Source: an uncultured Verrucomicrobiae bacterium (GTDB lineage: Bacteria > Verrucomicrobiota > Verrucomicrobiia > Limisphaerales > AAA164-E04). Taken from it: a stretch of DNA of 64,000 bases. This document shows positions 45,683-56,143 of the stretch, piece after piece. Under the pieces are notes generated by a model that did not search any database, was not told where the DNA came from, and saw only the letters and a list, made by a program, of their open reading frames with translations. The stretch covers positions 3,240,876-3,304,875 of the forward strand of contig OX638380.1 of the NCBI GenBank assembly GCA_951813855.1. The letters run 5' to 3'. The position numbers and the translations under genes were made by a program. Within the stretch, counting starts at the first letter, position 1; every line of letters begins with the position of its first letter.

Positions 45683-47704
45683 CTAACTTCGGATTTTCGA
45701 AAAGGCACTGCGTTTCCGGCGTCGCTTCCGGGAATTGAAGGGTTTGGAATGCTCGGTTTCCAAGCCGGAAGCTTCTTTTAATTTCTGGATCTGATCGCGT
45801 AGCAACGCGGCCTTTTCGAATTCCAAACGATTGGAGGCGACGATCATTTCCTCTTCCAATTCTTCGATAGTCGAAGTGACATTTTGATCGCCGCCGCTGT
45901 TTTTCGCTTTTTTGTCGCGCCAAGCCAAGCTGCCTTCCATCGCTCGGGTCACTTGCCGGGGAGTGATGCCATGTTTCTTGTTGAACTCCAGTTGCACCTG
46001 ACGGCGGCGTCGCGAAATGTCCAGGAAAGACTTGATGCTTCTCGTTTTGACGTCGGCATAGAGGATGACCTTCCCGGAAAGATGACGCGCGGCGCGTCCG
46101 GCCGTTTGGATCAAGCTGGTGGTCGATCTCAGAAAACCTTCCTTGTCCGCGTCCAGAATTGCCACCAGGGAAACCTCCGGCAGGTCGAGCCCTTCGCGCA
46201 GCAGATTGATCCCCACCAAGACGTCGAACTCGCCCTTGCGCAAGGCCCGGAGAATTTCCACCCGTTCGATGGCGTCGATTTCGTTGTGGAGATAGCGGAC
46301 GTTCATATTCAGATCTTTTAGATAATCCGTTAATTCCTCGGCGGTTCGTTTGGTCAAGGTGGTGACCAAGGTTCGTTCCTGGCGAAGGGCTCGGCTACGG
46401 GCTTCCTCGATCAGGTCGTCGATTTGTCCCTTGAGGGGCTTGACGGTGATTTCGGGATCGAGCAAGCCGGTTGGCCGGACGATTTGTTCCACTGGCTGGC
46501 CGCCGCTCCAGTCGATTTCCCGGGGAGCGGGGGTGGCGCTGACATAGATGGTTTGATGTTGGAATCCTTGGAACTCGTCGAAATTGAGGGGGCGATTGTC
46601 CAAGGCGCTCGGCAGTCGAAAACCGTGTTCGACCAGCGTGGTTTTTCGAGAACGATCCCCGGCGAACATTCCGCCGATTTGGGGAACGGTGGCGTGCGAT
46701 TCGTCGACGACCAGAAGATAATCTTCCGGGAAGAAATCCATGACGGTATGCGGGCGCGCTCCCTCGGGACGGCCGCTGATGTGCCGGCTGTAGTTCTCGA
46801 TGCCGGAGCAGAATCCCATTTCCTCCATCATCTCCAGATCGTATTCGGTGCGCATTTTGATCCGTTGCGCTTCCAGCAGTTTGCCGTTTTTTTCGAACCA
46901 GGCGATCCTGTCGGTCAACTCGGCTCGAATGGTCAAAATGGCTTTTTTCATCTTGTCCGGCGAGGTGACGAATTGCTTGCCTGGATAAATGGTCACGTAG
47001 GACAACTGTTCGATCGATTGGCCGGACAGCGGTTCGAACCGGGTTATCCGGTCGATTTCGTCACCGAAGAATTCGAGGCGCAATCCCTCTTCCAGGTAGG
47101 CGGGGATGATCTCCACCGTATCGCCCCGAGCTCGAAAATGACCACGGCTCAATTCCACGTCGTTGCGCTCGTACATCAGTTCGACGAGCCGTTCCAGCAG
47201 ACTTTCTCTGGTTAGTTCGTCGCCTACCTTGATTGAAATCAGCATTTTCTCGTAGTCCTCTTTGCTGCCGATGCCGTAGATGCATGAGACGCTGGCGATG
47301 ACGATGACGTCTCTCCGGGAGAAGAGGGAACTCATGGTGGATAGCCGCATGCGTTCAATCTCGTCGTTCACGCTCGAATCTTTCTCGATGAACGTGTCGG
47401 TGCGGGGAATGTAGGCTTCCGGTTGGTAGTAATCGAAGTAGCTGACGAAGTATTCCACCGCGTTATTGGGGAAGAATCCCTTGAATTCGGCGTAGAGTTG
47501 CGCGGCAAGGGTCTTGTTATGGGATAAGACGAGGGTCGGGCGATTGATGGCGGCGACGACGTTGGCGACCGTGAAGGTTTTGCCCGATCCGGTGACGCCC
47601 AAGAGGGTTTGGTGCGCTTTTCCCTGTTGGAGTCCTTCCAGCAATTGGCCGATGGCCTTCGGTTGATCTCCCGCGGGTTTGTAGGGGGCGACGAGCTCGA
47701 ACAT
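45683..47704 (-). CDS. uvrB: Excinuclease ABC subunit B
   Basis: Damage-verification helicase-like subunit of nucleotide excision repair, working with UvrA and UvrC. 673 aa, normal length. Walker A is GVTGSGKT, the DNA-clamping beta-hairpin is FDYYQPEAYIPRTDT, the DEAD-like box is DESHAT, and the later helicase motif reads RAARH. The C-terminal UVR motif that binds UvrC is present (IEELEEEMIVASNRLEFEKA onward). No other uvr gene is close. The unrelated RecQ/UvrD fusion lies about 2.3 kb away. Confidence 0.97.
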   Translation of the reverse strand: MFELVAPYKPAGDQPKAIGQLLEGLQQGKAHQTLLGVTGSGKTFTVANVVAAINRPTLVLSHNKTLAAQLYAEFKGFFPNNAVEYFVSYFDYYQPEAYIPRTDTFIEKDSSVNDEIERMRLSTMSSLFSRRDVIVIASVSCIYGIGSKEDYEKMLISIKVGDELTRESLLERLVELMYERNDVELSRGHFRARGDTVEIIPAYLEEGLRLEFFGDEIDRITRFEPLSGQSIEQLSYVTIYPGKQFVTSPDKMKKAILTIRAELTDRIAWFEKNGKLLEAQRIKMRTEYDLEMMEEMGFCSGIENYSRHISGRPEGARPHTVMDFFPEDYLLVVDESHATVPQIGGMFAGDRSRKTTLVEHGFRLPSALDNRPLNFDEFQGFQHQTIYVSATPAPREIDWSGGQPVEQIVRPTGLLDPEITVKPLKGQIDDLIEEARSRALRQERTLVTTLTKRTAEELTDYLKDLNMNVRYLHNEIDAIERVEILRALRKGEFDVLVGINLLREGLDLPEVSLVAILDADKEGFLRSTTSLIQTAGRAARHLSGKVILYADVKTRSIKSFLDISRRRRQVQLEFNKKHGITPRQVTRAMEGSLAWRDKKAKNSGGDQNVTSTIEELEEEMIVASNRLEFEKAALLRDQIQKLKEASGLETEHSKPFNSRKRRRKRSAFSKIRS

Positions 47705-48634
47705 TCGAGTCGGAGGTTAAATTGAACGGCGGTATTGTCAACGTCGCTGACGTTGCGGTCCGCATCAAAACAGATTCGAGGGCGAATTCGAACGCCCAGG
47801 AATTTGGAGGATGGCGGATATCGTCGGCAAAAGAAAGCGGATTTTTCGATGAGGAGATTCGAAATTATCTTCCATTCAGAATCTGTGGTCGGCGAGGATT
47901 CGGTGGCTTTAGGAACCGGAAACATCGAAGCGGATTCTGCGAGGAGCATGGTTTTCGAGTAAAGCGAAACGGCTTTCTTTGTCGTTAAATTCGGGGTATT
48001 TCCCGTTAGCTGAAAGTTATTTCGGTTTGACATTTGTTCCGGTCAGCAACGTGGAAATTGGATGTTTTGCGGATTCGGAAACGACCCGGAGGTTCCAGTT
48101 TGAAATCGGAGGAACAGAAACAGCGATGTTGCTCTGAGTCTTTGATTATAAAAGGATTAGAGAACATTAATTCGAAAATACGACGGAAACCGGAAAGGGA
48201 AGGGCGGACGAAGTTATTCGATTGAGTAAGCTTCGGGGTGCGATCGGGGCGCTCAAGTGGAGAAATTCGAATTGGGCCGGGTCGGGGTCATTCGAATGGA
48301 GACGTTCAACATATTGCTGATTGAAAAAAACGAATTTAAAGATTGAAGGTCAAAGTGAGGTGAGGGTATGTTCGGGCGTGCGGAGTTTTTCGGAACGGTA
48401 GAAACTGGATTTAGGAGGGCTGGTATTGGAGTTGGCGAAGTCTATTTGAACAAGAAACGGCTAGATTTCGAAGTTTTGAAATAACGCTTCGGAAAGGAAT
48501 TGAGGATTAGTGGCCGCCCTTGGAGGATGCGGTTGCGAATGACTTTAGTGAACGAAAACTCAGTGGGGATTGTTGCTGGTTTGAAGAAGGAAGAGGGTGC
48601 TTTGATGCCTGTACCGGGGTAGAATGGTTTAAAT
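47705..48634. other. Gene-free stretch upstream of uvrB
   Basis: 930 bases in which GC falls towards the right. It must hold the uvrB promoter near 47.7 kb; a LexA-like box was looked for but not recognised with confidence. Small open frames lack support. Confidence 0.4.
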
Positions 48635-48874
48635 TTGATGGAAATTGATCAGAAATTGAAGTGGAATTTCGGGAAAGTCATTGGCCGTCTTCTCTCGGAA
48701 GAAAACGCCCGGAACATCCTGAATGGGGTGATCAGCAAGTTCGGCATTCCAGACCGGGTGTGCATTCGAACTCTGCTTTTGGTCGGTGACATGCCTGATG
48801 TCAATTCGAAGTTTTCCGGAGATTGTTCGGTTTCGGATAGACTTTTAATTGAACAGTGCCTCTCTGGCTGGTAA
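48635..48874 (+). CDS. Small hypothetical protein
   Basis: 79 aa frame starting MMEIDQKLKWNFGKVIGRL with a plausible helical and mixed composition unlike the chance frames around it. No family was recognised. It may be a remnant, as the surrounding 48-50.8 kb is AT-rich and holds other broken genes. The alternative is a chance open frame. Confidence 0.25.
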   Translation: MMEIDQKLKWNFGKVIGRLLSEENARNILNGVISKFGIPDRVCIRTLLLVGDMPDVNSKFSGDCSVSDRLLIEQCLSGW

Positions 48875-49035
48875 AGGGAGGAACTCGATAGGGGAACGGA
48901 TACCGTTCACTCTTTAACATTCGTTATTCGACTACGATCAAAACATGGAAGATTGCCGCATTTTTCGCATTGTCGCCCGATATAGCGGAAAAAGAATCTG
49001 TGTCTTCTATTTGGATAATTAATCCTAATTAATTA

Positions 49036-49514
49036 ATGAAACTAAACTTAGCGACTATTATCGAAGAAAAGAATAAGATCAAATTTATTAATATATCTTA
49101 TTTTGATTCCAGCGAAGAAATGCCGTATGATTACTATTCAAAGATTGAAAAAAGAAAAGAAACACCTCATTCATTTCCTATTCCAATTATACCCCTCAGG
49201 TTTGACGGTCGTATCAGAAATCAATTGAGTTGCTTTACTTTTTACGGAAAATACGATTTGCCGGTAGAAAAAATGGGCGAAGAGAATAAAATTTATTATG
49301 GCAAATTAAAATAAATTACGAAGTCGGTAGATTAATCGCATCGATGATTGAAGAAGAAGCCATAAGGCACCATCTTTTTGCAGATTGGGACAGTTTGGTT
49401 CAAAGTATATTAAAGCGTCAAGACTATCCTGATATAATCAGACGTGATTTGTCGAAGGATAGATCCGACAATGAAAAATTAGAGATTGCTGAACCTTTTG
49501 AAGGCAAGAACTAG
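49036..49514 (+). pseudogene. Possible FRG-domain gene remnant, frameshifted
   Basis: Two adjacent short frames read like the end of an FRG-domain protein. The first (49036-49314) ends with SFPIPIIPLRFDGRIRNQLSCFTFYG, similar to the FRG pattern of a Pro-rich strand, R-I-x-x-Q and C/G-F-T. The second (49344-49514, another frame) reads HHLFADWDSLVQSIL, similar to the FRG tail with F-x-D-x-x-x-L. A stop and a frame change separate them, and the N-terminal half of the domain is not found upstream. FRG proteins often occur in defence or mobile loci. The family match is by eye and weak. Confidence 0.35.
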
Positions 49515-49849
49515 TTGTTTGGATCTGGTTTATGTTTGTTTAGGGATTAATTTAATACTAAACCGATATTGATTTAAGATTCGATTTGAATTGTTCGTTT
49601 TCAATTATTATTGACGATAACATGGTTGTAACAGTGCATTTTCAGTGATTCATGAAAAACGATTTAAGGGTTTGTTTTTTTCATTATCTTGAGAGCCTTG
49701 TAGTTGACTGTAGTGAATTATGTCATTTCCCATTATTATTTTGGTTGGTTTGTTTTAATGTCGCTATCATTACGCAAGTTTTGAACAATAACCGATAGAT
49801 TCATTGCATGTCTTTTCTTGCTCAAATCATTGAATAGTATATTGAGGCG

Positions 49850-50734
49850 TTGTTGCCTCCCGTATTTTATTGCGCCATTGGCGCCTTTGCTTCGAGATTT
49901 ATGGAGTTTGACCGTCGAACGTTGAGTCGTTTGACGGTTTATATTCTGCTACCACCTATTCTGTTCATCAACTTGATGAAAGTCAACGTAGTTGTTAACG
50001 ACATATTCCGTGTTATATTGTTTTGCATGTTCATCTTATTAATAATGGCAGTTATTGGCAAATTGTACTCAATTTGCCTGAAGCAGGATAATATCGGCTC
50101 TGGCACCACGATTTTATCGGTGACATTATTTAATTCGGTTAACATAGGGTTTCCGATTTCTCTATTTGCTTTCGGTCAACAAGGATTGCTTTATGCGGCT
50201 GTGTTGGTAGCAATCAACTCCTTTCCTCATAACGGGCTTAGCATGTACTTCGCCGGTCGAGGACAAATGACCCGGTTTAAATTACTCAAAGTCATGGCGT
50301 TCATGCCCATGTTTAATGTGATTTTTCTGGCGATTGGTCTCCGATTGATTGGCATTGAGCTAACCCATTTGCCATCGGCATTCGTCGAACCGATCGATGT
50401 CCTCGGTCAAGCGGCTATTCCTTTAATACTTGTCTGCGTTGGCATGGAATTGGCAGGTATCAACATTTGCCGATTCGATTTGAAACTGTTGGGACTTGTA
50501 GTTTTGAAATTGATCGTGGCACCATTTATCGCCTGGGGACTGACATTAATCATTGGAATCGACGGGCTATTGCAGTCTGTGATGATTCTGCTTGTCGCTG
50601 CCCCGAGTGCCATGGTGCCCGTTGTCTATGCGCGAATGTTTGGAGGGGACGTGAAATCGCTTTCTCAGGTTGTTCTTTGGTCTACTTTCGGTTGCTTGTT
50701 TACGATTCCGTTCGTTATTTATCTGGTTCGATGA
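49850..50734 (+). CDS. AEC-family (auxin efflux carrier-like) transporter, N-terminus interrupted
   Basis: 294 aa with about nine or ten hydrophobic segments. LLPPVFYCAIGAFASRF..DRRTLSRLTVYILLPPILF is the usual AEC opening, NIGFPISLFAFGQQGL is the conserved central helix, and LILVCVGMELAG and APSAMVPVVYARMFGGD also fit. Family members export or import small organic anions; the substrate is unknown. The frame continues upstream to an ATG at 49808 (MSFLAQIIE) but is cut by TAG at 49835. Translation would need the TTG at 49850 or stop read-through. The protein could still be made with a shortened first helix, or the gene may be inactive. AT-rich compared with the core genes. Confidence 0.75.
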   Translation: MLPPVFYCAIGAFASRFMEFDRRTLSRLTVYILLPPILFINLMKVNVVVNDIFRVILFCMFILLIMAVIGKLYSICLKQDNIGSGTTILSVTLFNSVNIGFPISLFAFGQQGLLYAAVLVAINSFPHNGLSMYFAGRGQMTRFKLLKVMAFMPMFNVIFLAIGLRLIGIELTHLPSAFVEPIDVLGQAAIPLILVCVGMELAGINICRFDLKLLGLVVLKLIVAPFIAWGLTLIIGIDGLLQSVMILLVAAPSAMVPVVYARMFGGDVKSLSQVVLWSTFGCLFTIPFVIYLVR

Positions 50735-50882
50735 CCACTTATTGCGGGAATCATTTTTTTTAATTTAATTGATCGATACTAATCGTTAGCCAGATTGGTC
50801 ATTATCCCTCTAAAAGCACTTTCGGACAGTTTATTTTTCTAATCTGGTAGACGAAGATTGTTCGTAATGATATTGACTATGG

Positions 50883-52085
50883 TTATCGAGGCGGGAAAAC
50901 CATTGATGGTGTCGCAGGAAATAATGGTGTTTGGCGAAAGCGTATCTTTTCTGGATTTTCGTACCATGCAACGTTGTTGGAGCGGCGGCCGGCGATAATG
51001 AGGTCGAGATCTCCGTCCTGGTCCATATCTGAGGCGCGTATATCGTAGGCTTCTTGGTTGATCGCTACTCGATGGTTGGTAAATCCGCCCTTTCCATCGT
51101 TTTCGAACCACCATGCTTCTTTGTCACCAAATGCGCAACTCGCCGCATCGATGTCGCCGTCTCTGTCCAGGTCCAGAGCGATAAGCGAATGCGGTTCTCT
51201 CAGGGTAGGGTGGATTTCGTGAACTTTCCAATCGGGTGCCTCGAACCAGACGATTCCATTGCCGTGTCCTCTGCTGGCGATAAAGTCAGTTCGGCCGTCT
51301 CCATTGATATCGCGGGGATGAATGTTCGTCGCTCCCAGTTGATGGTTGGCTATCATATGGCGTTTCCAGTCGTTAGACAGATCTTCGGGAGCTTCCCACC
51401 ACGCGAAATAATTGCCGTGCGGTGACGGTTTTCCTTTGGCGCCGGTTGATACGTCTGGTCTTCCGTCACCATTGACGTCACCGAATCCCAAATAGTGAGT
51501 TAATCCCGGAGCATCCCCTGGGGCGATGATGTTGACTTTCCATTCCTTGGCCATTCGGGGATTGCGGGGCACTGCAATCCAAGCGAGAGATTCGGGGTGC
51601 GGCGTATTCACCGGTTGAGCACTGTTGGCGATCAAGTCCGTTTTGCCGTTTTGGTCGACATCGCCTTGGAGCAATCCATGGATGCCGTTTAGTTTTCTCG
51701 AGACGATACGCAGGGGCCAAGGCTGCGTGGTTGGACGGTTCGGTTGCTCCAACCAAATGATCAATCCCGGTTGATAGCGTGCCCCCAGATAGTCGAGGTC
51801 ACCGTCTTGATCCACGTCGAAGGCTTCGCTGTGAATGAAACGATGTTCTGGATGGTCATCCAGGACGATTTCTTTCCAGTCGGGAGCTACGAACAGACGT
51901 GTTTTCCCGCCGCTGTTGGCAATAATATCGGGTAATTTGTCGCCGGTAAATTCGCCGGCGATTGCGGTGAAGCTCGGTGCTCCGGTGAACACTTCGTGTT
52001 TTTTCCAATCCGCTTTGATCACGAACTCTAGTGCGATACTCAGGATAAACAGGAAAAGGAGAGGATGGAATTTGAAAAAGTTCAT
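50883..52085 (-). CDS. Exported FG-GAP/VCBS repeat protein
   Basis: 400 aa. A signal peptide (FFKFHPLLFLFILSIALEFVIKA) is followed by repeated FG-GAP-type blades with calcium-loop signatures: DVDQDGDLDYLGA, DVDQNGKTDLIA, DVNGDGRPDVSTG, DINGDGRTDFIA, DLDRDGDIDAAS and DMDQDGDLDLII. This makes a seven-bladed propeller likely. Such proteins are common in secretomes of Verrucomicrobia and Planctomycetes and probably serve in adhesion or polymer binding. No enzymatic domain is present. Confidence 0.85.
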   Translation of the reverse strand: MNFFKFHPLLFLFILSIALEFVIKADWKKHEVFTGAPSFTAIAGEFTGDKLPDIIANSGGKTRLFVAPDWKEIVLDDHPEHRFIHSEAFDVDQDGDLDYLGARYQPGLIIWLEQPNRPTTQPWPLRIVSRKLNGIHGLLQGDVDQNGKTDLIANSAQPVNTPHPESLAWIAVPRNPRMAKEWKVNIIAPGDAPGLTHYLGFGDVNGDGRPDVSTGAKGKPSPHGNYFAWWEAPEDLSNDWKRHMIANHQLGATNIHPRDINGDGRTDFIASRGHGNGIVWFEAPDWKVHEIHPTLREPHSLIALDLDRDGDIDAASCAFGDKEAWWFENDGKGGFTNHRVAINQEAYDIRASDMDQDGDLDLIIAGRRSNNVAWYENPEKIRFRQTPLFPATPSMVFPPR

Positions 52086-52331
52086 GGCTTCATAAGAGCT
52101 TATTTGGCGTGTTTGTCAATAGAGAAATGGCAACTGATTCTTCAGCTGAATTCCGTGTTACCTGGAAGAACGAGGATTAGAAACGGGCTTGAGCATTCAA
52201 AAGTCAGGGACTTCATCAGTTGTATCGTAAATCATTGACGTAACGACAAAACCCACCAACCAATTACCTTAAACGGTATAAAACGTTGCATAAAATGTAG
52301 CGTGAATAAAAACGGGTATCATTAGAATGGA

Positions 52332-54965
52332 TCAGGATCGAGATTTTCGCTTGAATACTATCAGAATAATAACGATTGTGCAACCGACGCCAATGGCCAA
52401 GAAACTGACGATTTGCGCAATATGCGGCGGTTGATATCGGAATTTGATCATATGGGATCCTTCTGAAACCAACACTCCTCGCATCAAGTAATTGCAACGC
52501 AGAAGAGGGCTGGGTTCGCCATCAACGTAAACTTTCCAATTCGGGTGGTAACGCTCATTAAGCAGTACGATTCCGGGTCGGGAACCTTGGGTTTCTAATG
52601 TTATGACTCTGGGGTCGTAATGGCGAATAACTACTGAATCAAATGATTGGTTCGAATCGGTATCCGAAGGCGGTTGTAATTCGGTTCCCATGACGACCAC
52701 GCTTGAATCGGGATCGAAAGTAGGGTCGGCGAGTATTTCCAGCCCGGTCGGATCGTCAGCAGCCACGACCCAATTGTCGAATCGTTTTACTTTGGGTAGA
52801 GTTTCCCTAAATTCCATCAAACAGAATGGCCCATTCGATTGTTCGACTAATTGAAAATCTTCGATTCGTGCCGAATTGGGTTTCGCTCCTGGCTTGTGTT
52901 CGATATTGAATCGGAAGACGATGCTAAAGGGGTTTCGTTCCGGGTCGCTGCGAAGATTTAATTCCGAGACGAAGTGAGACATCCCCAGCAGATAGCGCGT
53001 GCTGGTTAATTTCCATAAACGAAATAGAGGGCTGAGGTCTTGCGGGTTATTCAATGCGAATCGTCTTCCGTAAGTCACATCCAATATTTGCGGTCGGGGC
53101 ATTTGCACGACGTCCAGAGAATGGATGTTGAACCATTGGAATAAGTTTTCTTTCCAAAAATTGGCGATAGCTCGCAAATTAGTTCCATTGGCGTCCGTAA
53201 GAGAACCGGGGGCGAAAGGATTCAAATCGGCGGTGACCCGGTGCAGATGGGAATCGGATCGGAGTTTTTCGATCACAGGATTGGTCAAGTATTTATTCTG
53301 ATAATCGTAATGGATAATCCAGTATTGATTGGCTCTTCCCAAATCGAAGATCAACATAAAGCCGAGCGAAATTCCCAGAACGGTTTGTTGACGAATCGAA
53401 ATGATTCCGCTCATCACGAGCGTGACGAGCGATAATGCGGAGGCGAAAAAGAACAGCGCCCAGAGGATTTCGGTTTTGCTGAAGGTAAAGATGGCTTGGA
53501 CCATATTCGGGGGTATCGCTTCGTCCACGAGAAACCTTCTCATATCTCGTTCGGCGGAGGCGTAGATCAAGAAGGCTAACGATCCGAAACCGAGAAGTGC
53601 AACGCTTCCCCAGAGCCACCTTCGATCGAAAACGGGCGCTTTGCTCCACCATAGGTTAAAGGTTTTCTTGAAATCGTCAGTTTTTTTCGGCGTTTTTTTC
53701 AAATACGCTGTCCAGAGTGTTTGCAGGCCGTACCCGAAGAGAATCAACAGGGCCAGATGGAACAGATGCATGAATTTGATCGGATTTCGAATGGTCGAGA
53801 AATAAGGCAATTCGTACACTAGGCGGTAAACAGGAGTATGCCAACCGAAGGCCAAAATCAGGGTTATAAAAGCTATTCCTGACCAAAAACGGATGGCCAG
53901 TTTCGCTTGCCTAGTCAGTAGACTTTTCTTTCTGAAACTTTGCAACACGGCGAAGAGAGCCAGTATTAGGACGAGAGCGCCGGCGTATTCGCCGGAACCG
54001 GAATGGCGAGGCAGTCCTTGTTTATGAGTTTCCCAACCGTGAGTTCTGCCTACGGCTCCCCAATAGGAACTGTTTTGGAGTTGATGGTCGATATCCGACA
54101 TTCGGTAACCGAACAACCCAGGAACGGCTACTCTTAAGGTTTCATTGATCGGCAAGCTCCATTGGGTGGCCTGCTCCCAGCGTTGTCGCTTTGTTTCCGA
54201 ATCCTGTTGCATGCCTTCGACGCCATGAATTTGGGTGCCGACAAGAGAGGTCAGGGTTTGGAAAGAAAAGAGCGCCGCGGATACGGCTATTACGGCGACC
54301 AATCCGGCCGCTTTCAGAAATTTGCGTCCAATGGGTCCTTTTTCGGTGACGATTTGGAAAGTCGCATAGGCGGCGACGATCAGACTAAATAGGGCCCCTA
54401 CGTCGTAGCCTTCCATGATTCCTAAGCCGACCGCCCATCCCGCTAACCCGTATTTGAGAGCGGGGAAACGTGCGGGGTTCATATGCAACGCGGCCAAAGC
54501 CAAAAGGGTTGAACCCATTGTCAATGCCCGGGGCGACATGCCCCAGCAGGCGTTGGAGAAGGAATTCATATTCAAGGAAAAGGCGATGGCTCCTAGAATG
54601 CAGACGTCCGAAGTGAATCCCAGTTGCCGGAGCAGTAGCCAGCCGGCGAAACCCAGTAATAAAAGGGAAACCGGGGCGTAAATTTTCGAGTAGAGCACGG
54701 GATTGTTCAACACCATCGCCAAGGCCATGGTGAAATTGGGTGTCGCGCTCGGTCTTTCTTCCCCAACCCAGTTCAAGTCGTTCCAATACCCCAAGAAAGT
54801 TTCTGGCAAGGATCCGGATTCCGTATTGAGAGCGCCTAGCGGAGAGTCGTTGGAATTAACGACCCACCCCGGTTTTAGGCTTTGGTTAAATAATACGGCT
54901 AGCAAAATGGCCAGAATAAGTAATGTCAGCCAACCTGATTTCAGACTATTCATTTTTTGCGTCAT
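52332..54965 (-). CDS. YfhO-family integral membrane protein
   Basis: 877 aa (a second Met four codons in is an alternative start). About 12 hydrophobic segments cover residues 10-560, opening LTLLILAILLAVLFNQ. A soluble region of about 270 residues follows, then a last helix (VSFLAIGVGCTIVIILIVF). The motif YHPNWKVYVDGEPSPLLRCNYLMRGVLVSEGSHMIKFRYQP before that helix is typical of YfhO proteins. YfhO proteins have a GT-C glycosyltransferase-like layout, and YfhO in Bacillus is tied to lipoteichoic acid glycosylation. Here, beside sugar-nucleotide genes, a role in glycosylating a surface polymer is plausible. Confidence 0.83.
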   Translation of the reverse strand: MTQKMNSLKSGWLTLLILAILLAVLFNQSLKPGWVVNSNDSPLGALNTESGSLPETFLGYWNDLNWVGEERPSATPNFTMALAMVLNNPVLYSKIYAPVSLLLLGFAGWLLLRQLGFTSDVCILGAIAFSLNMNSFSNACWGMSPRALTMGSTLLALAALHMNPARFPALKYGLAGWAVGLGIMEGYDVGALFSLIVAAYATFQIVTEKGPIGRKFLKAAGLVAVIAVSAALFSFQTLTSLVGTQIHGVEGMQQDSETKRQRWEQATQWSLPINETLRVAVPGLFGYRMSDIDHQLQNSSYWGAVGRTHGWETHKQGLPRHSGSGEYAGALVLILALFAVLQSFRKKSLLTRQAKLAIRFWSGIAFITLILAFGWHTPVYRLVYELPYFSTIRNPIKFMHLFHLALLILFGYGLQTLWTAYLKKTPKKTDDFKKTFNLWWSKAPVFDRRWLWGSVALLGFGSLAFLIYASAERDMRRFLVDEAIPPNMVQAIFTFSKTEILWALFFFASALSLVTLVMSGIISIRQQTVLGISLGFMLIFDLGRANQYWIIHYDYQNKYLTNPVIEKLRSDSHLHRVTADLNPFAPGSLTDANGTNLRAIANFWKENLFQWFNIHSLDVVQMPRPQILDVTYGRRFALNNPQDLSPLFRLWKLTSTRYLLGMSHFVSELNLRSDPERNPFSIVFRFNIEHKPGAKPNSARIEDFQLVEQSNGPFCLMEFRETLPKVKRFDNWVVAADDPTGLEILADPTFDPDSSVVVMGTELQPPSDTDSNQSFDSVVIRHYDPRVITLETQGSRPGIVLLNERYHPNWKVYVDGEPSPLLRCNYLMRGVLVSEGSHMIKFRYQPPHIAQIVSFLAIGVGCTIVIILIVFKRKSRS

Positions 54966-55143
54966 TCGGAAATACTCGTGTTGAGTTTGATCAGGAATAG
55001 GCTGGAATATTCCAATGATTCGGACGAGGCGAGGGCCGGATTGAATCGACTGATTCTGTTTCGGGAGTAGGTTTTAAGAGAAGAACGATTCGCTGGCATT
55101 TTGATGTCGTCCAAATGTGCATCGGGAAGAGATTGCCGGACCG

Positions 55144-55986
55144 TCAATCTGATTCAATGATAATCGGGTGTTTTTTGTTTGGAGAGCAAGCGGGGATATG
55201 GTCGTACCAAATTTCCAATTCTGCCAGTAGAGTCATGATCGAAGAGGGAGCAATGTTGGGAATTAACGGGCGAATGATCGTTGTTGGCGACGAAACCGGA
55301 CGAATGGATAGCGGGAATTTCCATTGATCGGTAATGAGGCGGAGAAGATCGAATTTGCTGATGACCGGCATGGTGGCCGGTTGGATGATTGTTGGCTTGG
55401 TCGTTGCTTTCGATTGCAGGATGGCTAGACAGCATTTGGCCCACTCGAGCGAGGTGATGCCGTTCCAACTATGATTGGTGAAACCATCGACCGTTCCGGT
55501 TTGCGACGCCAACCAGGAGAATAGCCCATGTCGGGAAGCTAGTTCTGGTCCTACTATGGAACAGCGGATCAGATAATCGTTGGTGCGTTTCAGGGACGAT
55601 TCGGCAAAACGTTTGGATCGTCCGTAGGGATCGTCGGCATTTGGCGGAGAATCCCAGAGGCAATTCCCGGACAAAGGAGAGAAGACGCCGTCGCTGCTGG
55701 CGTGGACTAAACCGCAACGAGGAGATAGGTATTGGGAACAGGCTGCTGGCAATCGATGGTTCACGGTATCTATGACCGTCGGCGAAACCTTTGCGTCGGG
55801 ACGAATGCCGATGCAATTCACGCACCATTTGGCGTTCAGAGCGTTAATGCGTTGAACAAATGACTTGGGGTCAGCTTGAGGGTTGAATCGTTCGGATACC
55901 GTCATTATCCGGTGGCCGGATTCGGTCAGATATCGGCAAACTGCATGCCCTAGCATACCTCGATGTCCTAAGACGCATATCCGCAT
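55144..55986 (-). CDS. RmlD-like NAD(P)-dependent sugar-nucleotide reductase/epimerase (SDR)
   Basis: 280 aa from the ATG at 55986 (MRICVLGHRGMLGHAV); an ATG eight codons upstream is in frame. Rossmann motif G-x-x-G-x-x-G is GHRGMLG, the SDR catalytic YxxxK is YGRSK, and VHASSDGVF supplies the Ser/Thr. It resembles dTDP-4-dehydrorhamnose reductases and the WbjC/FnlB reductases, without the cupin tail of WbjC. It follows the methyltransferase and dehydratase genes on the same strand (157-nt gap), so it probably performs a late reduction in the same sugar pathway. The product sugar is unknown. Confidence 0.8.
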   Translation of the reverse strand: MRICVLGHRGMLGHAVCRYLTESGHRIMTVSERFNPQADPKSFVQRINALNAKWCVNCIGIRPDAKVSPTVIDTVNHRLPAACSQYLSPRCGLVHASSDGVFSPLSGNCLWDSPPNADDPYGRSKRFAESSLKRTNDYLIRCSIVGPELASRHGLFSWLASQTGTVDGFTNHSWNGITSLEWAKCCLAILQSKATTKPTIIQPATMPVISKFDLLRLITDQWKFPLSIRPVSSPTTIIRPLIPNIAPSSIMTLLAELEIWYDHIPACSPNKKHPIIIESD

Positions 55987-56143
55987 GACGGTTGTGGTAT
56001 GACTGTTCACAAATCTGGAAAAGTCTGAGGGTTCGCTTGCTCGTCATGTAGGGTCATCAAGGCGCGAAATCGAGGGTGGGCAGGGCAATCATCGTTTTAG
56101 AAATTCGGTGCCAAACCTGATGCATTTCAGTGGAGAAAAGATA

